Assembly (NCBI RefSeq): GCF_040412425.1 | Contig: NC_089766.1 | Coordinates: 50,695,797-50,759,796 of the forward strand | Length of the DNA: 64,000 nt | From: Macrobrachium rosenbergii | Taxonomy: Eukaryota > Arthropoda > Malacostraca > Decapoda > Palaemonidae | Direction: 5' to 3' | Part shown: piece after piece, positions 19,936-31,459 of the stretch | Position numbering within the stretch: the first letter of the stretch is position 1 | Layout: each line of letters opens with the position of its first letter | Notes under the pieces: model-generated | Seen by the model: only the letters and a program-made list of their open reading frames with translations | Told to the model about the DNA's origin: nothing | Databases searched by the model: none | Position numbers and translations under genes: made by a program

Positions 19936-20310
19936 CTACAATTTCCAAAATTTCTCCCAAGTCAACCTTTCATTCGTCCATCTTTTCTTCTCCTTCCGCT
20001 TCAAGTTCACAAATTCTCTAACTCCATCTGGCACTGTCCCTAACAACTTCCGTACTAACTCCTTACATTCATCTATCCCATCATCCCCAAACTTCTTCCT
20101 TGCCAACGTCTCCAGCCTACAAGCATACAATGACAAGGTTTCCCCAGCTTTCATTCTTGCCTCATCAAATTCATTCTTCCTCTTATACTTAACACTCGCT
20201 TTCATACGCCTCGCTTGCTCAACTAGTCTAGCTTTCACCTTGGCATACTCAACATCCCCACACTCATAATAACCCTATACATATCAAGCAAAACCCAGTC
20301 AAATATTCTC
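19936..20310 (-). pseudogene. Gag capsid-like region of the Gag-only element
   Basis: The frame 20238-19936 holds GETLSLYACRLETLARKKFG and DECKELVRKLLGTVP, the helical pattern of retrotransposon Gag capsids. Readable sequence between 20310 and 20238 in neighbouring frames shows that one or two small indels separate this from the upstream ORF. It would be the assembly domain of the particle. Confidence 0.65.
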
Positions 20311-21189
20311 CTAATTCTCGTGCCCACACACTCTTACTTTCCCATACTTATCCTGACAAAACCTTTCATACTCCCTAAAGAAATCATGCACATCCCTACT
20401 TCCATACTCATTATACTTTTCACACCAGGGTACCTCCCTCACATACATAGCCTTTCTCACTTCTTTCTCACTTTCACTCTCACTTTCGCTACTTTCACTC
20501 TGTCCTTTCATACCCTCTTCCGAATACAAAGAGTCCACTACCGCACTTACATTCATCTTACTCATTACACTCTTCTTCCCCCTCTTTTTATCCACTTTTA
20601 TCCACTCGCCTCCATCCACCTCACTATCACTACTGCCTTCACCCTCTCCCTTCTTTCCGGCCTTTCCCACTTCCTTACCCTTCTTACCAGTTTCCTTTCC
20701 CTTTCCCTTTTTCCCTTTTTCTTCCCCTGACTTATCCTTACTTTCCCTCTGTTCCTTCCCTTGCTTTTCATTCCCCTTTTCCTTACCCTGCCTCTCATTC
20801 CCTCGTTTCTTACTTCCTATTCCCATATCACTTTCATCACTCACGCTTCCATTCACTTCTTCCTCCTTTTCTTTCTCTCTTGCCCCTTCACACGTTCCAG
20901 AGAACCTGCCTCCAACAGCCCCTTCTCCAAAAACACCCTTGAACATACCTTTCACCATTTCTTCCACACCTTTCATCATTCCCTCCAACTTTTTATCCAT
21001 CCTCTCTTCGGACTCTTTCATCTCCCCTTTCATTTCTTCTTTTGCACTTCTTAGCATTCCTCCCATCTCCTCCAACTGACTCCTCAACTCCTCATTCTCA
21101 CTCCTCAGCCTCCCATTCTCCTCCTCCAGCCTGTCCTGGAGTTCCCTAGCCACTCGAAGTTCCTCTCTCAGTTTCTCTATCTCACTCAT
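20311..21189 (-). CDS. Gag N-terminal coiled-coil and lysine-rich region
   Basis: The ATG at 21189 lies 62 bases downstream of the primer site, as expected for gag. Residues 1-90 are a strong coiled coil (EELRVARELQDRLEEENGRL and similar heptads). Residues 110-210 are rich in Lys, Gly and Glu. The end, PWCEKYNEYGSRDVHDFFRE, looks like the start of a capsid domain. A stop follows VCGHEN where the capsid should continue. Coiled-coil N-termini drive multimerisation in some Gag proteins; that role here is inference. Confidence 0.7.
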   Translation of the reverse strand: MSEIEKLREELRVARELQDRLEEENGRLRSENEELRSQLEEMGGMLRSAKEEMKGEMKESEERMDKKLEGMMKGVEEMVKGMFKGVFGEGAVGGRFSGTCEGAREKEKEEEVNGSVSDESDMGIGSKKRGNERQGKEKGNEKQGKEQRESKDKSGEEKGKKGKGKETGKKGKEVGKAGKKGEGEGSSDSEVDGGEWIKVDKKRGKKSVMSKMNVSAVVDSLYSEEGMKGQSESSESESESEKEVRKAMYVREVPWCEKYNEYGSRDVHDFFREYERFCQDKYGKVRVCGHEN

Positions 21190-21250
21190 CCTGACCTCTT
21201 ACTCTCACTCGACCCACCACAAACAATCTTAACGGCTATTTTACAACAGC

Positions 21251-21268
21251 CCCACGTTGGGCGCCAAA
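21251..21268 (-). promoter_or_regulatory. Primer-binding site, exact tRNA-Lys
   Basis: On the minus strand the sequence is TGGCGCCCAACGTGGGGC, directly after the LTR end. All 18 bases are complementary to the 3' end of animal tRNA-Lys(CUU), including the CCA tail. Such a match shows where reverse transcription starts and fixes both the strand and the 5' LTR edge. Confidence 0.92.
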
Positions 21269-21640
21269 TTTATGTGGCGGAATTCAAACCCACAAACAAA
21301 ACAACAAACAACACTCACCCTGATCTTCGGTTGCTGGAGATGGATAAAGGCTGCCGTAACAACCACAACCGCAAACAACCACAAACACAACAAGGAAATA
21401 CAAAAAAAAAGAAACGGAACACACACACAAATAAACAGCACACCAACAAGAAGACCAACAACTCCCAGAAAAGCATACGACAAAAACTGTCCCACACAAG
21501 AACCACTGACCGGCACTAGCTCTGACTAAAGACTCCAAAAAACTGAAAAATCCTTCACATATTCCACAGACAGACAGCGCCGTAAACAAACTAACGACCT
21601 CATCCCTCTTCCAACAACCGAAGCACTCACTTACGACAAT

Positions 21641-21728
<88 letters not shown>

Positions 21729-21750
21729 AAACGTTGGGAAATGCTAAATG
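21269..21750 (-). repeat. 5' LTR with long (GA/CT)n tract
   Basis: About 480 bp, containing a CT tract at 21642-21719. Its outer edge (about 21750) abuts sequence matching the internal domain of the tandem gypsy-like element. Confidence 0.85.
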
Positions 21751-22200
21751 ACGACCCACCCGCCAACAAACCCTTCGCCGCCTCCCCGCTGTTCCCGAGT
21801 CCTCAATAGATGTCTGACCCTCCGAGATGACCCACCCCACCACTGGAGCCCCGGACGCCTCCTCCCGGAAGCTTGACGCCACCCCCGAACTCATACCGGA
21901 CGAGCTGACCAACGAAGGACCAGCCGACGTCATCCTTCAGCCTGCTGCCGTCCCCCTCGGATTGGCTACCGAAGGATCAGCCCATGTCATCCTTCAGCCT
22001 ACTGTCGTCCCCCTCAAGCTGGCTACCAAAGGATCAGCCGATGTCATCCTTCAACCCGCTACCGTCCTCCTCGAGTTCCTGCCGGCCGGCGACGCCCTTC
22101 AGCCTCCTACCCGCCCCAAGCCCAAGCCCTTCGTGCCCATTCCAATTGTCAGCAAGACGATTTCCGCATCGACGCCTTGCTTGTGGGCGGGGGTGGGGGA
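21751..22200 (+). pseudogene. Internal domain of tandem element, copy C
   Basis: Matches 16440-16896: the MTHPTTGAPDASSRKLDATP frame here is a frame-shifted relative of copy B. The three 57-bp repeats are present (21931, 21988, 22045), followed by the same Pro-rich stretch and a G-rich polypurine tract. The first 50 bp of the domain and the primer site are missing, replaced by the Gag-only element. Confidence 0.8.
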
Positions 22201-22405
22201 GTATTGTACGAGACGCATCGCACAGATCGCGGTCTCTTTCGAGAACACGCGTGCATCATCCTACGGAGGGACAGAGAGAAAAACAAGAGCACCCCGTTTT
22301 CTCTCTCTCAAGGAACGCAACTTCTACCATACAATATTTGTTGTCTCGATTTATGTACAATCACCACCACTTGCATTGCCATGCAAGCATTCTAATCACG
22401 TAGCC
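22201..22405 (+). repeat. LTR copy C, 3'-truncated
   Basis: Matches the first 215 bp of LTR copy B, lacks about 25 bp around 22340, and stops at about 22405 where unrelated sequence begins. Confidence 0.8.
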
Positions 22406-24105
22406 AATGACACACAGATCAATCACAGGACTATCTCAGCCTTACACACAACTATCAAACTGCTCTCAATGAAATATATTGAAAATATATTCACAAAAGG
22501 GATAAATTATATTACTGTGATGAGTAAATATAAGGCTGCTGTAGCATTTCCATGAAAATGAAGGCTATGGTAGGAAGGCATCACAAGATGCTTAACGAAA
22601 TAAGAAGAAATAAATGATAGCTGAAAAAGTTATGTATGAGAGGATCCAAACCAGTCTGCGAGTAGCCCATGATATTCATTTGCTTTTGGGGGCATTCTTA
22701 TAGGTTAACCTGTTGGACAAAAGGATACATGAGCCAGTAAATATTCTGATCTCAATTACTTTTAATTAAAACAAATGACTAAATTTCAGTTGACAAGAGT
22801 AGGCAGATAATTCTTTACACCAGTATTTTATGAATAGGTCTATGTTTATTCTGCAGTTGTAGGTCACCATATGAAAAGTTTCGAAGACACAAAACTACAA
22901 GCACCATAAAAAAAATAAGAATTACCACAATAAAACGACGGAGTATAAGACAGGCCTATAACCCAAACACCGTAAGTTGTGTAAACTGACAAAAAGACAG
23001 GACATTATAGGTCTACGTCCATTTTTATGATCCTGTTATTTCGAAAGAAGATAATGTCCTTAAGAAAATTCTCAGCAAATTATATCCAACACTACTCGTA
23101 CAGCCTATTATACTGTAAAACTTCAAGTTTAACATTTTCATATACAGGTTTTGTAGAGTCCAGTCAATGCACTCTACAAATGTGCAAACGAGTGCAATGA
23201 AATCGATTTTATGACTGTTAAAAATGTAGTAAAATTTCCTGAAATCAATATGAAATATCAGTCTGCATAGGTCTGAGAAAGTCTTTGAGTTTAAATTTAG
23301 AATGGTGAACACGCTTGACAATATCAGACGGTAATTATCATTGTCCAGTGATTCAAATGCACCGATTCGAACACAGATATTCCTTGTGTCACCTCCGTAT
23401 TCAGGTGAACCTCCTTTACAAAACACAACACTGTAGCATTGCGGAACACTCCTGACTTCGTTCATATTTTCCTTTTTTTTTTAACCACCTTTATTGAGAT
23501 GCGTATTGCGATTTTATTTCAGGGGATAATATAACGTTTCCTTTTGATGATCTGCATAACGTAATTTGGTTCGGTACAACAACCATTGCAATATTAATGA
23601 ACATGAAAAGAACCACAGATTAACCAACTTTTCGAAACTATTGCCAGCCAATTAGCTCTAAGGGATGGTCATGACGTAAGCCGTGAGCGGGGCTTAACTG
23701 CAAAGAACGCTGGACTTTGCTATAGTATGGCTTTTTCAGTTAATGTTAATATTTGAAAACTGGCGTGCTTTTCTTTGTTAGTGTGTTATAACTGTTACGA
23801 TCTAAACCAAAGCTATGTATACATGAAATAAAAACCTTAAAAGCACATCGAACTGTGTAAGATGTTCAAAACATGGTACAATTTCGGGTCCTCACCACAG
23901 AAAACGAACAAAACTATCTATTACAGAAAACGCCAAGATCATATTTTTGATGGGAGACCATTCGAAACTGTTCCGACATAGGCCTAACGTAATATAACGT
24001 CCACCAACGGAATTGGACATAGATTATGTTTTTGACCATGAATGTGTGTATATATACTTTATCCTGACATACCACATCCTGGTTCAAGACTCCCATTATT
24101 ATTAA
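22406..24105. other. No gene recognised
   Basis: AT-rich. A 146-codon open frame on the minus strand (23465-23025) has no recognisable motif and atypical composition; I do not call it a gene. Confidence 0.4.
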
Positions 24106-24107
24106 AA

Positions 24108-24225
24108 TAGTTTAACCAGGCCACTGAGCTGATAAGAACTCTCAAAGGGCTGGCCCGAAGGAGTAAAATAAAATGGAGTCCCAGGTCTAAGCCATAGGCT
24201 AAGCACTGGGACTAAATGATAGATG
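24108..24225 (-). repeat. Partial SINE sharing the common 3' domain
   Basis: On the minus strand it reads ccttcgggccagccc, then a cagctcagtggcctggttaa tail, the same 3' region as the complete SINEs. The upstream part (cagtgcttagcctatggctt) differs from them, so it is probably another SINE subfamily with the same tail. Confidence 0.75.
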
Positions 24226-24453
24226 AATAATGAAACTTTAAAAAATATGCAAAAGGCATATGCTTCCACACCAGAACACATGCACACATTAAATACATTT
24301 ACTCAAGATTCATCTGCAGAGTTAAAAAAAATAAAACTGAGTAATGATAAAATTCTAAATAACTTAAGATTTTTAAAATTCGGATTTTTTTATATTAATT
24401 GCCTCGTGGATTTTGTATTTTCATAAATTACTTTTAAACTTTATTCATGTAAA

Positions 24454-25650
24454 TTACATTTCCTCATGAATATTAAATTGAGTCAACTGAAAATGTTGCA
24501 GGTTCTGATAAAACTTCACCAATCGATCCATTTCAGAAGTTGATAACCAATGTTGGTTGTATTTTGACATTTGCATAACACGTTTGACTGTTACTGTCAC
24601 TAAGCATTCTGAGCATTTGGGAGCTGGCTCATGTGGGCAGCTCATTAAGTGTCCATGTGTCAGACGAGTATAACCTATTCGGAGACGTGTTAGAATTACT
24701 TGCGCACGCCTCTCCCTTTGGTATGACCATTTTTTAACTCCAGGTTTTATTTGCTTCAACTTATAATTTTCAGGTTCTTCATTCCATTCATTTTGCCATT
24801 TGTTTATAATGCCTACTTTTATATGTTTTATGCAACCGTTAACTGGGATATGCACAGTAGAATCATGTCATATGGGCCTGATAAAGCCCATTATTGCATA
24901 ACTTATGGAAAGTTCTTCGTTGGGCGAGCGGGTTCCGTTCTCAGCTACCACTCTGTTGGCCGCGAGTTCGAATCTCCGACCGGCCAATGAAGAATAAGAG
25001 GAATTTATTTCTGGTGATAGAAATTCATTTCTCGCTATAATGTGGTTCGGATTCCACAATAAGCTGTAGGTCCCGTTGCTAGGTAACCAATTGGTTCTTA
25101 GCCAGGTAAAATAAATCTAATCCTTCGGGCCAGCCCTAGGAGAGCTGTTAATCAGCTCAGTGGTCTGGTTAAACTAAAATATACTCAACTTATAACTTAT
25201 GGAGTAATAACTGTTTGTTGTACAATGTTATTTTTTGGTTTGTAACTGAATGGCTTCGATGGCGCTTCAAGAGTCTCTAAAAATTACAAAATTATTACAT
25301 GAGGTTTCTTTATTTTTATGGCTGGTGCTATTGCGCATAACTCAGCTGTAAATATCGAGGCATTGCCAGGTGGAGAGAATTGATACATTTTGTCTTGGGA
25401 TACTGCAGCATATATCACTCCATAGTCTGATTTAGATCAGTCTGCGTATATTGCGTAATGTGGACCTTTTCGGCTTATTTGCTCTGTTGTATGTTGTCTA
25501 TGGTGTTCTGGGGTATATGAGGAACTCTTTGATAAATATTTTAAATGTGTGCAAGTTGTTTCATTCATAGTCCAAGGAGGAGGTAATTTTACTATTGAAG
25601 GCAATTGCACATTTATATTCGACGACTCAAACAGTCAAGATTCCCAGTGA
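24454..25650 (-). pseudogene. I/Jockey-type LINE: RNase H and C-terminal region
   Basis: On the minus strand from about 25650: a PPPWTM segment, then an RNase H core (SDYGVIYAAVS, SPPGNASIFTAELCAIAPAI). After the SINE insertion comes a 133-codon frame (24855-24454) with KQIKPGVKKW, then VILTRLRIGYTRLTHGHLMS, then a CxxC segment (PKCSECLVTVTVKRV) typical of the C-terminus of I- and Jockey-group pol proteins. The RNase H C-terminal part is deleted and the RT is absent. RNase H would remove the RNA template during target-primed copying. Confidence 0.85.
24910..25191 (+). repeat. Complete tRNA-derived SINE inside LINE
   Basis: A box TGGGCGAGCGGG at 24921-24932 and B box GAGTTCGAATCTCC at 24964-24976, then the same body and tail as 12418-12697. 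Flanked by an exact 12-bp duplication ATAACTTATGGA at 24898-24909 and 25192-25203. It splits a LINE RNase H region and points the opposite way. Confidence 0.96.
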
Positions 25651-27169
25651 TAACCTACTGAAGCCTGAAAGCATAATCCTATAAAATGCATTTATGAAAC
25701 AAGAAACGCCTTCAACAGCAGTAAATGCATATATGGCTGATTCATCAAGAGGATAAAGCACTTATTTTGATAATAAAAGTGTAAGTATCTGCATTCTTAA
25801 AACGGAAAGGTTGCTAATGGTAACAAACCATATACATGAATGCATACCTCTAATGTGGCAATGGCATGTACCACTGCTTCTCCTGGAGGGAGAAATAGCT
25901 TGCAGTGGCAGGAAATGGGTATAGTGCAGTCTCTTGAAGAATTCAAGTATAACTGTATCCCTAACGACAAATTAATTTCAGTCTGTCTCCTGAAGCCATG
26001 AAAGATTAACGGATTTACATTTCTATTGGTCTCCTCATCTCTAACTTGTGGGCAGATCATGAAGTGCCTTTCATTATCCAAGGCAGAAAGACAGTACAAC
26101 CGCTGCTTCTGCTGATAGGCCTAACCTTCCGTTCAAGCGTCAAATTTGTTTACTCTATCAATTGACGGTGCACTTTCGTCACCACGAACAGCGTCTTCGA
26201 GATTAACCTTGCACCTCCGGAAATAATTTCTTGATGACCTCTCTTTTATCTTCCATCACAAATGCGTTGCACCCGCATCGCGCTTAAAGGACTAAATTGC
26301 TATTCCACGTCTCTTTGTAATAGCCACTTGTACTTGTTGTCGAATGAAAACGACTAATTATAAAACCACAACAACTGAGATGGTAATTAACGCTGATTTT
26401 TTCTGGAATCACCTACATCAAAATCTGTATTTGACTGAATCTGACTGAGCTCCCTCACCCTGTCCCTAAGCATTCTCTGAAGCCTTAGTTGCTGAACTCA
26501 GATTGCGTCCTGCAACAGACGCAGTATTCTCGTGCAAAGGGCTGCCATGTAACTCAGAAAAAAGCAGCTTGTTCATTGTAGAAATGTACAAAGCTACAAA
26601 CGGAATTTACCTTCAAGATTTTCTGGTTCTCCAGTCCTTGTCTCCACAAACCCAGCTTATGGCTTCGGTAGTTACTTTAGGGAATATAACCAAAGGATTC
26701 TCTAATACACAGTGCTTACCTGGAAGGGAAAAGTCAAGCATCAATAAACTGAACATATCCATCCGCAGTTCATTGGTTTGTATAAGTAAATAAATTGTTC
26801 CTCTGATCCTGTAATTGCTAGTATATAATCATTCAGAGTAATTAGCAGTTTTATGTAGGGTACAGTACGTTTATGCACACATGAGCATGTGCACACACAA
26901 ATACACACACACAAATTTACAATATATAATTTATATATATGTATACATATATACATATATATATATACATATATAATCTCAAACATATTGTAATGTGATT
27001 CTAAGGCTGGAACTTTATAGTCATTCATTGGTTTTTCTACAAATTAAAACTATTTTCTTTTTCACTTAATTATCGAGAAGTCACCGAGCAATTATTAAAT
27101 CTCAAACAGGAACCAAAACAGGCTCTAATACTGTGGAAAATTTGTTGTTAGTCCATTAATTGAATACTG
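25651..27169. other. No gene confirmed
   Basis: Open frames on the minus strand at 26099-25797 and the plus strand at 26503-26793 show no known motif. On the minus strand a good splice-donor sequence (ttccag|gtaagca, near 26722) follows a short ATG frame; I could not link it to other exons. A short TA/TG-rich tract lies at 26890-26980. Confidence 0.35.
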
Positions 27170-27463
27170 AATTTTGGTCAAAGGCCAAGCGATGGGACCT
27201 ATGAGGTCATTCAGCGCTCAAACGGAAGTTGACAGAAGGTGGTCTGAAAAGAGTAACGAGGAAAACCTCGCAGTTGCACATGAATCAATTGTTAGGAGAG
27301 GGTGGAAAGTAAGACAGAAAGGGAATATGAAAGGAGGTACAGTAAAAGGAACGAAAGGGGTTCCAGCTAGGGGCCGAAGGCACCCTTCAAAGAACCTCAA
27401 GTAATGCCTGCAGTGCACCGCATGAGGTGCAATGATGGCACTAACCGCCCTACGGGGATATTT
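27170..27463 (+). repeat. SINE-like repeat R2, full-looking copy
   Basis: Starts ttttggtcaaaggccaagcg and ends cgccctacggggatat. It is shared, with 80-90 percent identity by eye, with 33184-33466, 36866-37032 and the minus-strand copies at 7010-7288 and 55285-55580. I saw no tRNA-type promoter boxes. The open frame across it is not a gene. Confidence 0.85.
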
Positions 27464-28544
27464 CCATTAGTCACAAAGGAAGAAAAAATAGCCGTTTTAA
27501 ATCTACGGACGGGATCATTTCACTTGTTCAAACAAAGATGAAGTTGTGGTATTTCCTTTCGTTTCAGTTTAAAATCTTCATGATTTCTCTCTGCAAATCC
27601 ATGAAATCTAACTGCCCCTTGGCAACCACCCGCAAAAACTTTATAACCGTAGTAATCATGGTATGCCTCTCTACATGAATCATTGAACTAAGGTTCCTCA
27701 CGAGTTAAAATTTGGAATGCTTTCCTTGGAGTGGAGCAATCTATAATTTCTTAAGGTCTCAGTCAATTTCTCCTTTGGTTAATGTCCATCAGTAGGGCAC
27801 AATGATGACAGTTCCAGGTAGGCTCGCAAACTTGAGCCTCACCTGTAGCTGAAACTCTTTATAATCACAAGTCAACTTATTACCAGAAATATCAATGGGT
27901 TCATATACCTGTTGAATATAATCATATGACTTACAGAAATTCATAGCTGACCTGACATGCTTATCAGAAGCAGCAGAAGTAAGGCACCTTTCTCTCTAGG
28001 AAGCCCCGCTGTAACTGTATGTTCCAAATAACAGTACTGTATATATTAGTATATTTTTGCTCGAGTCTTTCACGGATAAAATTTCATGGCAATCAGTCAT
28101 AGGACCTTTAATAAATACGGAGCTATGCACTGCATAATATTGTACTGCCAAATCCTGTGAATATGACAGGAAAACCAAAGCTAGGCTTATCCAAAGGCAG
28201 AGTAAGAATGCTAAGCTGCTTTTGTCTCCATGCGTTTCAAATGTAAAAGGTTCTGACAAAGTTTGAAACTGTAGTTAAGAGAACTTAACCTACTGTATTG
28301 GATATCTGAATAAAGTGGGATACATTACTTTTTATCAAAAGGAGTTGCAGATTCAGGGTTTAAATTTATACAGACAAAAATAAAAATAAAAAAACCCTAG
28401 GTGTATGAACCATCTCTGCTTGAAATGGCACTTTGAGAACAAGTTAGGCATTGGTGTTGGGAAAAATGTGTATTTAGGTACATAAGTTACAGGCCATCGT
28501 TCTTTTTTGAACACAGGATCAAACATTTCCAGTACCTAAATATC
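27464..28544. other. No gene recognised
   Basis: AT-rich sequence with no known motif or repeat. Confidence 0.35.
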
Positions 28545-30708
28545 TTTATTCTAATTGCAAAGTTCCGTAACTCAGATGTATCAAAACTGAAGTCTCAAGA
28601 TTACCAAGTCTTTAAGAGAATTTACAGTAATTCTTACATTAAGAGTATGAACCTTCGGAAAGTACCTCCATACTCTGATAAAATTACAGAAGAAAAGTTA
28701 ACTGTAGGCTTGGACTGTAGTACCACGAGTCGAAAAATACGACTAATGAAGTGGAAGTTACAATTATATGCCCTCTCATAAATGCTCTATTTTATGGTCT
28801 TAAGAGTGAGCACGTGCTAAGGCCACTGGGCCCGGAAACAGAATGCTGTGTACACAGTAAATGACGTATAAAACTTTCGTATAAAAGTAAAACTCCCTAC
28901 AAATAATGAATCTTTACAAACTGGACACAATCCAGATACCTCCATTCTTCGAACATTGCCGTCGTGAAATTAAATATTTTATTATTATTTCAAAAGATGA
29001 AACCTATTCACATGAAACACCTAATCACATGCTCAACTCTTTATTAGACTTTACTTACCTTCTACCTACTCGTTCTTCAAGGCTAGAAGGCAAAACATGT
29101 CCCGGGAATCTAAATAAGGTGAACGACATTCTTACGCAGTTCTGAAGGTCTGCTTTATTTTGCAGCGGGCACTCTTCATCTGATGAAAACATTAAACTGT
29201 AGTTTCCCATGTCCTCTCTTTTCAATACAATTACTCAACATACTCTTCCTTTAGCTATAGTTTCAACTTGTGAAGTCAGTCGTGTCTTTTTAGTGTGGAT
29301 ACAACGACATGCCTACTGAAACATCAGTGTGTGTCAGGTATGATTGTAAATATCGACTCAAAACATCCGACTACCGTACCAAGGTCTAGAGACTCTAGAC
29401 CTTGTACTGTACAGTAATTAACGACAATATTAAAACTCACCCTCGGTGTTTTAGAGACCTTTCAGCTTAGCTCAGCTTATGATTATTTCTTATCATTTAA
29501 CATATGAATCGTCAATTTCATCACCAGAGTTTATGTAATTAAATGCTTCTCGGGAATATCTCTTCCTGCTGACTTGCAAAGCGTGGACTATTTTACACTC
29601 GTTTATTTCCAGTTTTGATTTACGCGATTATCACTGTCTAAATACTGGCAGTATATAAAAAGTTTTCTGTATTACACATAGCGAGGTTTTACATATTTCA
29701 AACAATTCCTGTGGATGTAGTCTAGAAATTTATACTAATATTTTCGTCTACCATTCTTCAAGGTTAACCTTATCACAACATGGCTACATATTAAGTAAAG
29801 TTAGAGTACTTTTGTTAGCAGTTTTCGTCACTTAAGAATACAAACCTCCCGGGTGACCTGCTTTTGCCCAGGTATAATGATCGGAATTTTAGACCTTCCC
29901 CACCTATTATTTTTGTCAGTCTTATTCAGTGAAGATTTAGTGTAAAATAAAGCTAATCCAGTACAAATTTTATACGGGTTGCATAGGCGAACTGCAAGGG
30001 TGCACATGTGTGAGCAAGAAACCTTTTCTTAGACCGTGTCTAGTATTCCACAGCATTAGTACCTTTTGTTGATCAAGTTATCGTAATGGAATCGGCAACA
30101 TACTTCACTAGTTATTCATATAAATTTTAATTCAAGTCAGAATTTTGATGTATAAATTTCTCAATGAGAAAGTTGGCATTTAAAATTAAGCAACTTAAGC
30201 TTGCTGTATTTCCCAGACTGACTATGACCTTTAATTAATAAAAGAATCGGTACATTTTAAAATATATGTATCCGCCAGGGTCTAATGAATTATAAATACT
30301 TATTAACCAATATTCTTTCAAATTCTTCGGTGAAGAGTCTCCTTCTAACCATTTTTAAAAACATCTCCATTGCTAAACACACAATTTGTTTCCAACTATA
30401 GTATACCTGCTTCACTTGTCGAGATGTCAGGGCGCCGGGATAAGTTCTTCCCAAGTTCCTACTTCTGTGATGCACGGCCTCATCGTTGGTACCTAGAGGA
30501 ATGAAATATTCAGTTCATCAATTATAACCTCCACTGCTACGTATATACAGTTAACATGCAACAATTTTCCCGTATCAATAAGCACTTAACAAATACTAAA
30601 TAAATTGGACAACTTACTAAAACAGCTCAATATTCTGTTCTGCACACAAGTGTCATGTCACTTACCACATTCACGAAAAGTTCGAAGTTTATTCTTCATA
30701 AATTCTAT
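28545..30708 (-). CDS. Candidate multi-exon host gene, unidentified
   Basis: Four minus-strand segments fit consensus splice sites and keep one reading frame: 30708-30666 (after ttacag, before gtaagt; 43 nt), 30492-30407 (after cctctag, before gtatac; 86 nt), 29141-29059 (after cttcag, before gtaagt; 83 nt) and 28674-28581 (after atcag, ending TGA). An AATAAA lies at 28550-28545, about 31 bases after the stop. The first segment contains an ATG (MKNKLRTFREC). The phases agree at every junction, which chance would not often give, but the exons are short, the 5' end is open, and the protein resembles nothing I know. If exon 2 is not spliced it reads on to a stop at 30290. This is inference. Confidence 0.3.
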
Positions 30709-31459
30709 CTGTAAGAGCAGTGCCTTGACAACCAACTGTCAAAAGAGAACGCTGTTTTCCCAAGTGGTATCTTCCGAGTATCAACCAGTGGTTGACTAGT
30801 CTTGACACACGCGGTCTGCTTTTGTGGGTAGTTAATTTATTCTCACCGAACCTGGAAGCGAAATTAAAGTCCGTCATAAACTAAAGTAGCTAAAAACTTA
30901 AGCCAATTAATTTTTGCTTGTTATACACAATAAGATACTCCTACCCTCTGGTATTCAAATAATCTCAACTTGACAGTAAACTGAACCTTATGGTTTGAAA
31001 ATATAGCAATTAAGAATGTACACTCTATTATTTAATGCAACTATTTAAAGTAATTACTCATTTTTTCTTCACAAACTGACTCACTAACCTTAACACTAAG
31101 TTTAGGTTTAGTTACAGTGTAACTTCCTCCCAGCCCACGATAGACCGAGGTTTATCACATATGCTTTGAAGGGCATTCCCCCCTCCCCACCCAGGACTTC
31201 ACCCATGATCAGGAGGTTATGACTTGCAAGATTTGAGTAAAGCACCGAGACTGCATAAACCAACACTCACCTAGTTGTTTACAAGCAAAATACTTTGTTC
31301 ACTTTGTTTGGTTTTATGTACTGTACAGCCCTCCACGGATAATTCCCTCTGTAGCGGGCCCTTGTACAGTCAAAATAAGGTGCTTCTTATATCTGATAAT
31401 TGTCTTTCAGTGTTTTCTCCCCAGTATCGTAGCCCCTGCAGAACAGGAGTGTCTTTATT
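30709..31459. other. No gene confirmed
   Basis: A 62-codon minus frame (30877-30689) overlaps the candidate first exon but is not phase-compatible with it. Otherwise AT-rich, with nothing recognisable. Confidence 0.3.

Larger units (their letters stand above)
18207..21750 (-). mobile_element. Gag-only LTR retrotransposon, tRNA-Lys primed
   Basis: Minus-strand element with a 5' LTR (21750-21269), an exact tRNA-Lys primer site, a broken Gag frame with coiled coil, capsid-like region and five zinc-knuckle units, an acidic C-terminal ORF, a purine tract and a 3' LTR (18594-18207). The internal region is about 2.65 kb, with no protease, RT, RNase H or integrase. The 3' LTR lacks the last 48 bp seen in the 5' LTR. 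The element sits between segment X and the internal domain of tandem copy C, so it or a deletion replaced the sequence that once joined them. Confidence 0.85.

Noticed and set aside
23025..23465. 146-codon minus-strand ORF
   Set aside because: No motif, AT-rich composition and no neighbouring exon signals.
30689..30877. ATG-led minus ORF as first exon of the candidate host gene
   Set aside because: Its possible donor sites leave phases that put a stop in the next exon.
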